Shown: positions 8,690 through 18,473, counted from the first letter of the stretch. The stretch is 64,000 nt of DNA from Udaeobacter sp025935755 (GCA_036278715.1 DASUKN010000017.1:1-64000); one strand, 5' to 3'. The notes: generated by a model from the letters alone, not told the origin. A program made the numbers and translations.

Positions 8690-8935
8690 TGAGCCGTGGT
8701 TCTCCGTGCGCGAGAATGACGTGTTTCCCGAAGAATTTCTCAATTTTCTTCGCCTGCCGGGGCTGGCGCGTGCCGCGCTGCTCGAACAGCACGCCATTTA
8801 TTTCACCCGGATTTCTGGCGCAGCGTGCAACGGAAGCTTCGAGAAGCCGAGACTCCGGAACTATTTCCATATCGGCCGGAACGACGGTTAGTCACTGCGA
8901 CTTGAAGCCAACGCATTTGTCGTCTTAAGAGCAGC
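8690..8935 (+). pseudogene. aceK: aceK 3'-end remnant, copy C (frameshifted)
   Basis: The frame reads AEPWFSVRENDVFPEEFLNF and LRLPGLARAALLEQHA, then loses the frame around 8805-8820. The +1 frame continues with the AceK ending QRKLREAETPELFPYRPERR. It starts abruptly within AceK, later than copy B, and is followed by the same CTTAAGAGCAGCCG flank. It is non-functional. Bases 8936-9085 show no gene. Confidence 0.7.
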
Positions 8936-9087
8936 CGCGACCGCAAGGACGTAGGGCTGCAGTCCCGATGCGGATCTGAATTCCTTGCCAAAGGGCCGTT
9001 GCGAAATAAAGATGGGCGGCTTGCGTAAGCGAATCCTGAGATTCAATGTCAATCGCGTTGTAGAGTGAACTTCAGCTTTTAACGCTC

Positions 9088-10192
9088 CATGATGCTGACG
9101 TGTTGCTGCGCGGACACGTCGGGCTGCTTTGCGGTCCTGCAATTAGCCGCCCGTCGGCTTCATTTCCAGCACTGGCGTCACACATCATCGAGAAGTTTGG
9201 CGGGACTGAGGGCTTGGGATATTTTCGTAATGGCGAAGAGACGATCCGAGCTGGTACGAAAAGGACGATCTTAAGGCATTCATCGCCACTGAAGTTTCAA
9301 AGGCGACTGTTTTTGCCAATATCAAACGCGTTGCAGCCGTAAGGTGGTCTGCAGTAATCTCCTTGTCGCTTGATTCTTCGTTCGAAGCCGAGCTCCGTCG
9401 GGTTTCAGAGACGCGGCCTACAGCGATGACCGTGACTGAGGTCACTAGGTTTCCAACTGTTCTTCCCCAAAAAACAATTCCTGTTTTCAAGCTACTTGGT
9501 TCGGTCGATACGTTTAATTTCGCGTACTCCGAGCCAACCTACGCGACTCGCCGCGCAAGTTGGCGTCACGCGTTCACCAGTTTCGCGGATCGAGTAAAGA
9601 TAGCCCCGTTAATCTGCCTCGGTCTTGAGAATTGCGGGTCGGTACTCATCGACGTCCTAGCCGAATTGCTAGCGGAACGTAGAACAATCGTTAGCCCATT
9701 GGTGTTCGTCAAAGCTGAGTTTGATGCGGCCACACTGTCGGCATTGGGTGATATGGCGACCGGGCGCGTTAAATGGCCTTCATTGACAGTACCGTTTCCG
9801 ATGTCGTCGCACGACTGCGAGATGTTGATGTCGCAGGACCGACATTGCCACTTCAATTCGGACCTGCGGTGAGACTAACGGATCGCTTGGCACCGTTCCA
9901 AGATCTTGTTGCGATTGTAAACTCTCAACTCACGTCACCGATCAGCAAGGACCAAACGTCTCAACTATTGGACTTGTTGTTTTCGCCGGCCTTAGCTCGT
10001 TGGGATCCGTTCTACCATAAGCTCGATTTTCGTCGCTCAATGGGCGCACACCTATTCGATGCTTTGCAAGTGGCACTACCACGCAAAAAGAATGCTCCAG
10101 GTTATGTCTTGATCGGGGGCGCAGCATCGGGAAAGACGACAAGCGATTTCGTGCCGACACGATGGAGGTATTTTGCGGTTGCCTGCAGTTGA
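9088..10192 (+). pseudogene. Frameshifted, truncated SIR2-like / P-loop NTPase (defence-type) gene
   Basis: Three reading frames together look like one protein. From about 9100 comes GLLCGPAISRPSASFPALAS, like the nucleotide-binding start of SIR2 domains. After a shift near 9235 the next frame runs SWYEKDDLKAFIATEVSKAT to VFKLLGSVDTFNF and a SIR2-like second half. After another shift near 9795 a third frame runs to YVLIGGAASGKTT, a Walker A motif. The frame stops about 15 residues later, so the NTPase domain is gone. SIR2-STAND/NTPase fusions are known NAD-depleting anti-phage proteins. This is a remnant of that type, identified by motif only. Confidence 0.5.
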
Positions 10193-10219
10193 CCCCAATA
10201 GGGTTTGACTGCGCTGCGA

Positions 10220-11506
10220 TTATTGTTCGTTAACGACCACCCGTGGTGCAGGGCAATTCATTCCAACCTGTGTTCTTACCTTCTGTAAGCCTGCACTAAG
10301 CGCTTCAATTTGCTTCTGCTGCTCCGCAAGCTTTGACTCGAAGTCCTTCGTTAGCTGCTCGACTTTGCGGCGTTCTTTAAGAAACTCATTGAGTAACATC
10401 GCGTTCACCGCGTCGTAGCGTACCGTGAATGGCTTTCCTTCTTCGTCGCGCAACACCAGTGCAGGATTCACTTTTGCTACTTCTTCGGCAATCAAGCCAA
10501 ATTGCGCTGTATCTGTCGTATCGGTCTTATAGTGGAAGGTCACCGGGCGAAGTGACAGGATTGATTCGCTGGCTTTCTCCATGGAAGCAATGTCCTTCTT
10601 GAACCGCTCGGAGGACGCGACCGTCCCTAACTGACCGTCCGCAGACACAACAACTGGCGCCGCGGTGGCGTTTCGCGTGCCCCTGCCATAGATGTTGCCA
10701 ATCCAAGTCGTATTGCTCACGTTCGCACCTGCGACGTTTGAGCCGATACAGATCACGTTGGTGGCTGTGTTAACGTCGAGACCCGCTTGAAACCCGATGG
10801 CAATGTTCTGCCTGCCGGTGGTGTTGTCCCCGAGCGCCGACTCACCGATGGCCGTGTTGGATTGACCGGTAGTGTTGTTAAACAACGCGCCGTCTCCGGC
10901 GGCGGTATTCAAGCTGCCAGTTGTGTTTTTATAAAGCGCAGACTTACCGCTGGCCGTGTTGCGTGCGCCGCTGGTGTTGGAAGTGAGCGCAGCAGAACCG
11001 TGGGCCGTGTTCCAGAATCCTGTGGTGTTCTTCCAAAGCGCTCGCCAGCCAGAGGCTGTGTTTTCGTTACCGGTTGTGTTCTGAACGAGCGCACTGGAAC
11101 CGATGGCCGTGTTCTGGTCGCCAGTAGTGTTGAAAAAAAGAGCTGACTCACCGTTGGCCGTGTTGAAACTGCCAGTGGTGTTGTTCAAAAGCGCGCCCGC
11201 GCCGGTGGCTGTATTTTCGGTTCCGATGTTCGAAAAGAGCGCGCCAGCCCCGAAGGCGGTGTTGAAGTTTCCGGTGGTGTTGCTAAAGAGCGATCGATAA
11301 CCGGTAGCCGTGTTGAAATTGCCACTGCTCAGGTTAAGAAGGGCCTCTTCCCCCTCGGCAGTGTTCCCTGTGCCATAGGCGGGTGGGCCATAGCCTCCGT
11401 CCGGTGCCGGCACGACGGCTTGTGCTCCTGGTAAAAACCCGAAGCAGAGAAGCGCCAGTGCGATGAGAAGTGGTGGAGTTGTTTTGAGCTGAATGAGTAG
11501 GTTCAT
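10220..11506 (-). CDS. Secreted YadA-head-like repeat protein with S74 chaperone C-terminus
   Basis: This 428-residue protein starts at ATG 11506 behind an AGGAAG ribosome-binding site and has a signal peptide (to about residue 30, GAQA). Residues about 45-275 consist of near-identical units of about 22 residues of the form NTTG.xNTAxGxxALxxNTTG. This is the left-handed beta-roll pattern of trimeric-adhesin heads and related fibres. Residues about 305-385 carry the peptidase S74/endosialidase intramolecular chaperone signature (SSERFKKDI, FGLIAEEVAKVNPALV, RYDAVNAMLLNE). A coiled coil of about 45 residues follows (EQLTKDFESKLAEQQKQIEA). It should trimerise and may release its chaperone autocatalytically. 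No phage genes surround it. Confidence 0.8.
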   Translation of the reverse strand: MNLLIQLKTTPPLLIALALLCFGFLPGAQAVVPAPDGGYGPPAYGTGNTAEGEEALLNLSSGNFNTATGYRSLFSNTTGNFNTAFGAGALFSNIGTENTATGAGALLNNTTGSFNTANGESALFFNTTGDQNTAIGSSALVQNTTGNENTASGWRALWKNTTGFWNTAHGSAALTSNTSGARNTASGKSALYKNTTGSLNTAAGDGALFNNTTGQSNTAIGESALGDNTTGRQNIAIGFQAGLDVNTATNVICIGSNVAGANVSNTTWIGNIYGRGTRNATAAPVVVSADGQLGTVASSERFKKDIASMEKASESILSLRPVTFHYKTDTTDTAQFGLIAEEVAKVNPALVLRDEEGKPFTVRYDAVNAMLLNEFLKERRKVEQLTKDFESKLAEQQKQIEALSAGLQKVRTQVGMNCPAPRVVVNEQ

Positions 11507-11793
11507 GGTTCTTCCTTTTTTTTCCCCGCTGCATTTGTTCTGAATTGCCGGCGTCTAAAACAAGGCGAAGAACTCAGCGGGAGGAATACCCTCCACCTGA
11601 TTCAAGATCGGCTTAGCGAGCTCCGAGTTTTGCAAAAATCGCGCCGACCTGTCAAACCAATTCGCCGCAACCGCAATGACCACGTCGACTTCCAGAAAAC
11701 CGGGGAAACAATGAGGTCGCATCTGAACACGTAACGTTGCGCGACGGAAGTTGCGCCGGGCTTCGAACGAGCAGACACTGCGCGCTTTCCGAA

Positions 11794-13785
11794 ATGCTGA
11801 CTGTTTCACAACTCTCAAAATCTTTCGCCGGCCGAGCGCTGTTTGACGACGTCTCGCTGCAGGTCAATCGCGGCGATCGGATCGGATTGGTTGGCCCAAA
11901 TGGTGCGGGCAAATCAACCTTGTTTTCGCTTCTCCTCGGGGACGCTTCGCCCGACAAGGGAACGATCGCGATCGAGAAGAACGCCGCGATCGGGTTTCTT
12001 CCGCAGGAAACTGCTGCCGTCGGGGACGAGACCGTGCTGGAACTTGCTTGCGCCGTTTCGCCGGAGCTTGTGCAGGCGCAGAAAGTGATCAAGGAGTACG
12101 AAGCCCGGAACGATCATGAGCATGAGGGTGATGACGTGGCATATCACAATGCGCTTCATGTTTTTGATGAGCACGGCGGATGGGAGCTGGAACCAAAAGC
12201 AAAACGGGTCCTGGCCGGACTTGCTTTTCGTGAAACTGATTTCGACCGCCCGGCGCGCGCGTTAAGCGGAGGCTGGATCATGCGCGCGCATCTCGCGCGG
12301 TTGCTCGTAATGGAACCCGATCTTCTTCTGCTCGACGAACCGACGAACCATCTCGATCTCGAATCGCTTCAATGGTTCCAGGAATATCTCCGAACTTATC
12401 CGGGCGCGATTGTCATGATCTCGCATGATCGCGAATTTTTGAATCAGCTTGTCGGCAGTGTCGTCGAGATCGCGCACTCAAAACTGGTGCGTTACAGGGG
12501 TAACTGGGACAGTTATGTCGAGCAGAAAGCGGCGCGCGAAGAACAACATTTCGCCGCTTACAAAAATCAACAGAAAGAAATCGCCGCCCTGCAATTGTTT
12601 GCCGATCGATTTCGCGCCAAGGCCAGCAAAGCATCGCAGGCACAGAGCAAACTGAAACAGATCGATCGGATGAAAAAAATCGCCGCCCCGGTCGCGCGCG
12701 GAAAGACAATCAAGTTCCATTTCCCGCAACCGGTGCGCAGCGGTCTGCGCGTGATCAGGTTGAAAGCTGTCGATCACGCCTATGGCGACCTCGTTGTTTA
12801 TCGCGGAATGCAATATCATGCCGAGCGCGGTCAACGCACCGTGCTTGTCGGTCCGAATGGCTCGGGCAAATCGACTCTTCTCAAGCTACTGGCCGGGGTG
12901 TTACCCGTGCAGCATGGCAGCCGGGAGCTGGGACACAATGTGCGCACAGGTTATTTCTCGCAGAACCGAATCGAGGTGCTCAACGCGAGCCATACTGTTC
13001 TCGAGAGCGCACGCGACATGCCCAATCCCGTATCGGAACAAACCGCGCGCAGCGTGCTCGGTTCCTTTTTGTTTCGCGGCGACGATGTTTTCAAGACTGT
13101 CTCAGTTCTGAGCGGCGGTGAAAAGTCGCGACTGGCCCTCGTTAGGCTGTTACTCGATCCACCAAACGTCCTGCTCATGGACGAGCCGACGACCCATCTC
13201 GATGTCGGCTCGATCGATGCCCTCATCGGCGCGCTCAAGCAATATGAAGGGACGCTCATTTTTATCAGTCACGATGTTCATTTCATCCGCGCCATTGCCA
13301 CAAGCGTTCTGCACGTAACGGCAGGTACCGCGGGAGCCGGCGCTCGGCTGACATTTTATCCCGGCCACTACGATTACTATCTCGACAAAACAAAAGCGAC
13401 GTCAGCGCGGACAGCCCTGACCGCAAGCCGGGATGCGTCACAGGTCACCAATCTTGCCGCGGCGGGTGCACCCGAGCCGCGGATCAGTAAACAACCCGGC
13501 TCCAGTTCGAGAAAACCAAAGACGCAGAAGCGTCTCGAAGCGGAAGCGCGTAACGCGGTTGGCAAAGCCAGGCGCGAAAAAGAACGGCGGGTGCACGAAC
13601 TCGAGATGAAAATCGCGGCATTGGAAGAGCAACAGAAAGAATTAGCCGCGGCGCTGGAAGATCCAGCGGTTTATGCACCCGGCGGTCCAGCCGTAGCGAT
13701 TAATCGCGATCTCTCCGCATTGTCTCGTGATCTTGCACGTCTGACGGCGGAATGGGAGAGCGTCACAGCCACAGCATCCCACTGA
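11794..13785 (+). CDS. ABC-F family ATP-binding protein
   Basis: This 663-residue protein has two ABC domains and no membrane segments, the ABC-F (Uup/YheS/EttA-like) architecture. Domain 1 has GPNGAGKS, LSGGW and LLLLDEPTNHLD. Domain 2 has GPNGSGKST, LSGGEKSR and VLLMDEPTTHLD. Between them lies the charged interdomain linker, and the C-terminus is a coiled coil (KARREKERRVHELEMKIAAL). Such proteins act on the ribosome, in translation control or antibiotic protection. ATG 11794 is chosen because MLTVSQLSKSF matches the usual family start; the frame is open further upstream from TTG 11737. Confidence 0.9.
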   Translation: MLTVSQLSKSFAGRALFDDVSLQVNRGDRIGLVGPNGAGKSTLFSLLLGDASPDKGTIAIEKNAAIGFLPQETAAVGDETVLELACAVSPELVQAQKVIKEYEARNDHEHEGDDVAYHNALHVFDEHGGWELEPKAKRVLAGLAFRETDFDRPARALSGGWIMRAHLARLLVMEPDLLLLDEPTNHLDLESLQWFQEYLRTYPGAIVMISHDREFLNQLVGSVVEIAHSKLVRYRGNWDSYVEQKAAREEQHFAAYKNQQKEIAALQLFADRFRAKASKASQAQSKLKQIDRMKKIAAPVARGKTIKFHFPQPVRSGLRVIRLKAVDHAYGDLVVYRGMQYHAERGQRTVLVGPNGSGKSTLLKLLAGVLPVQHGSRELGHNVRTGYFSQNRIEVLNASHTVLESARDMPNPVSEQTARSVLGSFLFRGDDVFKTVSVLSGGEKSRLALVRLLLDPPNVLLMDEPTTHLDVGSIDALIGALKQYEGTLIFISHDVHFIRAIATSVLHVTAGTAGAGARLTFYPGHYDYYLDKTKATSARTALTASRDASQVTNLAAAGAPEPRISKQPGSSSRKPKTQKRLEAEARNAVGKARREKERRVHELEMKIAALEEQQKELAAALEDPAVYAPGGPAVAINRDLSALSRDLARLTAEWESVTATASH

Positions 13786-13806
13786 CCGCTACCGCAAAAC
13801 GCTTAA

Positions 13807-13824
13807 CGTCCAACGCCCAATGAG
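13807..13824 (+). repeat. Dispersed intergenic word (AACGTCCAACGCCCAA)
   Basis: AACGTCCAACGCCCAA also occurs at about 24350 (with a second CCAACATCCAACGT unit), and as the permuted GCGCCCAACGTCCAACATT at about 17771. All three sites are intergenic. It is a short dispersed repeat of unknown role. Confidence 0.5.
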
Positions 13825-13910
13825 GAAGGTCACGCGCATAGGTTTCGGCTTGCTTTCACTGCAATTCGTCCGTAAAACGTTGGGCCACCATAAACTGGGG
13901 GAACGCCTGT

Positions 13911-14096
13911 TTGAGCAAAAATACAGAAGAGCCGCACTTCAGCGTGGTCCGATCCGTTTGGCGCAGACTGAAGAAAGATCTGAAGGAGGCCATCATTCGG
14001 GATCTGCAACCCAGGAAAGACGTGAAAGGCGGCGGCGGCGTGAAGGACGAATCGAAATCAACGACGCGCGACAACGGCATCAAGCCTGGCCACTAA
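13911..14096 (+). CDS. Possible small basic protein
   Basis: This open frame of 61 codons begins at TTG 13911, 8 bases after a GGGGGA purine run. The predicted product is strongly charged: a helix-like first half (SVWRRLKKDLKEAIIRDL), then a Gly-rich and polar tail ending NGIKPGH. I do not recognise it. The rest of the gene-free stretch 13786-14362 shows no convincing gene. This entry could be a chance frame. Confidence 0.3.
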   Translation: MSKNTEEPHFSVVRSVWRRLKKDLKEAIIRDLQPRKDVKGGGGVKDESKSTTRDNGIKPGH

Positions 14097-14362
14097 AAAG
14101 CGGCAAACAATCGCGAAGGAAGTCAGGAAAATTCTGAATTTGGGTCCTGTGATTTTAGATTCTTGCCGGTCTTCCACACTTCCTGAGACTTGTAACGCAC
14201 TGGCAGAAACGCTCATGAATCGCATCTGACGGCGGGGAAGAAGCCACGCGCATCCAGATGCGCCGGGTGCGACACCATTTTACTTCTCCAAGTTCGGCCG
14301 GATGCCGCCTTCCTGCCTACAGCGTTGCACTAAACGCGTTTTAAAACGATGCAGGATCGTCT

Positions 14363-14923
14363 ATGTCACTAGCGTGGGAGCTCGGATTGATTTATCTCGT
14401 TTCCGAGATCCTCCTTACTTTAACGCGGCGATCACGCAGTAAGAGTGGGACGAAGCAAGATCGCAGCACGCTGGTAATAATCTGGGTGGTGATTGCAGCT
14501 AGCGTCGCGGCGGGCGTTTTCGTCGCGCGAAATTTCCCGGCCGCCGCGCTGCCAAATAATCCGATGTTGGCGATCACGGCCGTGGTGCTGTTTGTGGCGG
14601 GATTAATCCTGCGCTGGTGGGCGATCATTATTCTTGGCCGTTTTTTCACTGTGGATGTGACGATTGAAAAAGACCATGAGCTGGTCGAGCGAGGTCCGTT
14701 CCGTATCGTGCGTCATCCTTCCTACGCTGGCGTGTTGCTTGCGTTCGTCGGTCTTGCCTTATCATTGCGCAATTGGGCAGCGCTGGTCGTTATTCTCGTA
14801 CCGATTAGCGCGGCATTCATTCATCGGATGAATGTGGAGGAGAATGCGCTTTCGCGTGCACTAGGCCCGCGTTACGCCGAATACATGAAGCGCACGAAGC
14901 GCCTCGTGCCGTTCGTTTATTAA
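14363..14923 (+). CDS. Isoprenylcysteine carboxyl methyltransferase (ICMT)-like membrane protein
   Basis: This 186-residue integral membrane protein has about five hydrophobic segments. It carries the ICMT/PEMT C-terminal signature: RWWAIIILGRFFTVDV, then GPFRIVRHPSYAG, then EENALSRALGPRYAEYMKRT and LVPFVY. The RHPxYxG and EE motifs bind S-adenosylmethionine in this superfamily. Bacterial members methylate small lipophilic acceptors; the substrate here is unknown. It stands alone, with gaps on both sides. Confidence 0.8.
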   Translation: MSLAWELGLIYLVSEILLTLTRRSRSKSGTKQDRSTLVIIWVVIAASVAAGVFVARNFPAAALPNNPMLAITAVVLFVAGLILRWWAIIILGRFFTVDVTIEKDHELVERGPFRIVRHPSYAGVLLAFVGLALSLRNWAALVVILVPISAAFIHRMNVEENALSRALGPRYAEYMKRTKRLVPFVY

Positions 14924-15197
14924 GAAGACCAAAAATCTCAAGAAACGAGCCGGGGGGTTTATCTCGAGCTTTTGCAGATCGCGATCAGTTGATCGAACAC
15001 CAGGAGACGCTGAACTGCACAGAGCGAATCCATTTGGCCATTCTAACTCAGGCGGAACGTGTGACTTACCCCTGTAGTTCGCCAACGCGACGGGCAACCT
15101 CTCACTTTCCAAACCTTCAAAGTTAACGACGGCGTTACTTTTCTCTCACGCCTCTGGACGAGGCCCGTTGCGATTCGCATACAACCTGGCTAACCCT

Positions 15198-17627
15198 ATG
15201 AAAACGATCCGTTGCTTAATTGTTACTGCTCTACCCGGTTTCTTCATCGTCGCGGATGCGATGTTTTCAGACAGCACAATGCGCGGGGTCTCGAGGCATT
15301 CGGCAAAGGTGAGCGGGCAAACGAGCCCCAGCTTCGAGGTTGCGCCGCAAGCCTCGACGGGTCTTGCGCCTTACGCGGTTGAGTTAGCCGACATGGATGG
15401 CGATGGCGATTTGGACTTCGTGACCTCAAACTTGGTCGATCAGGAGTCCAGCACGGTTTCGGTCGCCAAAAACACCGGGGATGGGACGTTCGCTCCGCCG
15501 GCGCATTATCCCGTGGGGCCCGGTCCCACTGATCTCCGCCTTGCTGATTTCAATGGCGATGGAAAGCCTGATGTGGTCTGCCTCGCCGCTTTGTCGGGAG
15601 ACTTTGGTGAAAGCTACGCCACCGTCCTGTTCAATGACGGCACGGGCGGGCTCATCAATCGTCATGACTATCCGGTCGGAGAGAACGCTAACTCCGGTGG
15701 ACTCGACGTCGGCGACTACGACGGTGACGGGCACCGTGATTTCGCGGTCGCGTCATTGATGACTGGTGTCTACGTTTATCGCAATACCGGCAACGGCGAC
15801 TTCGCGCTCTGGACACAAATTGCCGTCGCCCTGGGACCCACCCATATCGCCTCCGCGGACTTCAACGGCGATGGTCACCTGGATCTTGTCGTAGGGAACG
15901 TCGATGCGGCACAGGTCTACTTGAACAATGGTACTGGCTTCACAGCTGGCGTCTTTCTCGATAACTTTCCAGACACTGTCCAAGGCATAGCTACCGGCGA
16001 TTTCGACGACGACGGAAAGCCGGATTTCGCGTTAACCGGACGCCGGCTCTCAGTTTATCGAAACCTTGGCGGAGGCGCGAGCTTTGCCAAGGCAGCCTAC
16101 CTCGCCGGTGAAAATCAGGTCGGCATCAAGACGGCCGATATGGACGGTGACGGAAACCTCGATATCACGGTGTCGAACTATCTTGCCAACTCGGTCTCGG
16201 TTTATTCGAACGACGGCACGGGGCACTTCCCTAACAAGCGAGAGTGGGGCGTTGGTTGGTCGCCGAACAGCCATGGGATCGGAGATGTTAACGCAGACGG
16301 CAAGCCAGACATCGTGGCCGCGGCCAGCCAACTTAGCAAAACGACCGTTAACGTGGTGCTGAACGCGGGCCAGCGGAATTACGTTGCGCGACGCGATTAC
16401 GGGATGCTCGGAGGGGCCTGGGGTGTGGGCATTGCCGACTTTGACCGGGACGGCGATCTGGATGTCGTCTCGCCAGCGGCCATCTCAAACGCCGATGGGC
16501 CATTCATCTTCTACGGCAATCCCGACGGGACGCTCCAGGATGGAATCCAGATCGAGAATTGGGGCAACAACTTTCCAACTGACGTGGCGGTTGGCGACTT
16601 CAACGATGACGGCTGGCCCGATTTCGTTACCTCGATCTTCAGTCCCGGCAACCGCATTCGCGTGAGCATTAATCAAGGCAATGGCACCTTTCTGCCGAGC
16701 GTCAGCTACGAGGCCGGCGGCAATCCGTCGGGAGTAGGCATTGGCGATCTCAACGCAGACGGAAATCTGGATGTCGTAAACTCGAACGCATCGCAGTTCG
16801 ACAACACTATCTCCGTCTTCATAGGCAACGGTGACGGAACCTTTCAGCCCCAGGTCGTGGTTCCTGTCGGGTTACGCCCGAGCGACGTGCTGTTGGCAGA
16901 CTTCGACCAGAATGGCCGCAGCGAGGTGATTGTCACCCATTTCGGATCCACCGCGATCTACTACTTCAAGCCGGACGCGCAGGGTGTGTTGGGGCCGCCT
17001 GAGATCATCGATCTCGGCTCGACCCACAACAACGCCGTCGCGGCTGACTTCGACAACGACGGATGGCTCGACGCAATGGTCGCTGCTGGGCATGCCGTAT
17101 TCCTCCGCAACAATCAGGGCGGCGGCTTCCTTCCACCGGTTACCACGTCTGTCCCGGCAGGCTATGTCGAGGCTGGAGACTGGGACCAGGATGGACTCAT
17201 GGATATCGTCGGCACTGATGTGGTGCAGAATCTGGCGCTCATCGGATGGAATCAGGGAGGTGGCAATTTCATCCACCTCAGTTCTCTTGAGGCAGGTTTT
17301 GAGACCGCTCGACCCGGCGCGGCCGACCTGAATGGCGACAGTCTCCCGGAGATCATAACGGGCAATCTTCGCGCCAGATCGATTAGCGTTTTCAAAAACA
17401 CCACCAGGAGACCAACGGGAACGCCTACGCCAACTCCAAGCCCGACGCCAAAGGGAACGCCCACAGCAACGGCTACGCCCAGCTCTACACCTACGGCAAC
17501 GGCGACGCCCAGTGCGAGCTCAACTCCCACAACAACAGCGAGCCCGACGACCACACCGAGACCGACGCCGACTGCCAGACCGCATGCAACTCCCAGGGTA
17601 AGACCAACGCCACCTCCTCGGCCGTAA
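15198..17627 (+). CDS. Secreted FG-GAP/VCBS repeat protein with Pro-Thr-rich tail
   Basis: This protein has about 809 residues from ATG 15198 (MKTIRCLIVTALPGFF signal segment); an in-frame TTG lies at 15168. Residues about 50-740 contain at least a dozen FG-GAP units, each with the calcium-binding loop DxDGDGxxD (DMDGDGDLD, DFNGDGKPD, DYDGDGHRD and so on). They should fold as integrin-type seven-bladed propellers. The last ~75 residues are low-complexity TPTPT/TATPS/ASSTP repeats, like a cell-wall-spanning or glycosylated linker, yet no anchoring domain follows. It probably serves as a surface or secreted adhesin-like protein. Confidence 0.8.
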   Translation: MKTIRCLIVTALPGFFIVADAMFSDSTMRGVSRHSAKVSGQTSPSFEVAPQASTGLAPYAVELADMDGDGDLDFVTSNLVDQESSTVSVAKNTGDGTFAPPAHYPVGPGPTDLRLADFNGDGKPDVVCLAALSGDFGESYATVLFNDGTGGLINRHDYPVGENANSGGLDVGDYDGDGHRDFAVASLMTGVYVYRNTGNGDFALWTQIAVALGPTHIASADFNGDGHLDLVVGNVDAAQVYLNNGTGFTAGVFLDNFPDTVQGIATGDFDDDGKPDFALTGRRLSVYRNLGGGASFAKAAYLAGENQVGIKTADMDGDGNLDITVSNYLANSVSVYSNDGTGHFPNKREWGVGWSPNSHGIGDVNADGKPDIVAAASQLSKTTVNVVLNAGQRNYVARRDYGMLGGAWGVGIADFDRDGDLDVVSPAAISNADGPFIFYGNPDGTLQDGIQIENWGNNFPTDVAVGDFNDDGWPDFVTSIFSPGNRIRVSINQGNGTFLPSVSYEAGGNPSGVGIGDLNADGNLDVVNSNASQFDNTISVFIGNGDGTFQPQVVVPVGLRPSDVLLADFDQNGRSEVIVTHFGSTAIYYFKPDAQGVLGPPEIIDLGSTHNNAVAADFDNDGWLDAMVAAGHAVFLRNNQGGGFLPPVTTSVPAGYVEAGDWDQDGLMDIVGTDVVQNLALIGWNQGGGNFIHLSSLEAGFETARPGAADLNGDSLPEIITGNLRARSISVFKNTTRRPTGTPTPTPSPTPKGTPTATATPSSTPTATATPSASSTPTTTASPTTTPRPTPTARPHATPRVRPTPPPRP

Positions 17628-17879
17628 GCCCGAGTCGTACCATTCGATTCACCGTAGAGCCACTGGAAATTCGTACGATCCTGCTGAAACGCCTGCATCG
17701 ATCGCCGACGAACCGCGAGGTAACACGACTGGACACCAATTCAGGCGAGACGGACCCACGGAGTTGAACCTCGGCGCCCAACGTCCAACATTGAATGAAG
17801 AAGGCGTCGACGGAGACGCGGCACAGCGGCGTGACTACAACTATTCGTGTTCATTCGGTAGAATCCTCAAGGAGAGTTT

Positions 17880-18278
17880 ATGAAAATCACCGGTGGATGC
17901 TTATGCGGCGGAACACGATACATGGTGAAGAGCGAACCAACTGCGCTGGTTGATTGTCATTGCGTCGATTGCCGACGTAGCGCCGGTGCGGCGTATGTGC
18001 AGTGGGGATCGGTGCCGCGCCGGGATTTGATTGTCACCAAGGGAGAACCGCGCAAGGTTCCGTATGAAAATCGGATCCGTTCGTTTGCCTCGTGTTGTGG
18101 CACTCATTTGTTTTTCGAAGACAGCGAGGACTCAGAAACAATCGATTTCACAATCGCGTCTCTCGATGATCCGATAGCGTTTGCCCCACACAAAGCGATT
18201 TTCCTCGAAGACAAATTGCCGTGGGTTGTCATCGATGAATCGATTCCGTCGTTCCAGACAATCCCGAAAAAGAAGTAG
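17880..18278 (+). CDS. GFA-family (glutathione-dependent formaldehyde-activating-like) zinc protein
   Basis: This 132-residue protein starts at ATG 17880 behind AAGGAGAG. It has the GFA fold's zinc-binding cysteines: GGCLCGGTRY near the start, HCVDCRR (~31-37) and SFASCCGTHLFF (~63-74). Members bind glutathione or act as small carbon-sulfur lyases; the family name overstates what is known. A single-gene transcript is likely. Confidence 0.8.
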   Translation: MKITGGCLCGGTRYMVKSEPTALVDCHCVDCRRSAGAAYVQWGSVPRRDLIVTKGEPRKVPYENRIRSFASCCGTHLFFEDSEDSETIDFTIASLDDPIAFAPHKAIFLEDKLPWVVIDESIPSFQTIPKKK

Positions 18279-18285
18279 TAACCGC

Positions 18286-18473
18286 GAATGGACACGAATG
18301 GACACGAATGTAGGGAGAAACGGGAACTGCAACGCGCATTGCACGGATCGCACAGATAGGAAATCGCTCGAAGATCGGATTTCCCCCTCATCTCGCATTC
18401 GAAGAGCCACGGCGCGGCGGGCAAACGGCCGCTGCAGAACAAAAAACCATTCCTGTCCATTCGTGGTTTGCTC
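18286..18473. repeat. Inverted pair of ACGAATGGACA-type repeats
   Basis: AACCGCGAATGGACACGAATGGACACGA... at about 18281-18310 has its inverse at about 18450-18474 (CATTCCTGTCCATTCGTGGTTT). The first copy also contains a 12-bp tandem (GAATGGACAC twice). The pair brackets an otherwise empty 130-bp intergenic stretch between the GFA gene and the kelch protein. Confidence 0.55.

Noticed and set aside
9363..10192. Two separate intact genes at 9363-9872 and 9773-10192
   Set aside because: Their products are consecutive parts of one SIR2/P-loop-like protein in different frames, each lacking its proper start or end, so one broken gene is the better reading.
17252..17781. Long minus-strand Gly/Val-rich frames opposite the FG-GAP tail
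   Set aside because: They are the complement of the TPTPT low-complexity repeats and have no independent support.
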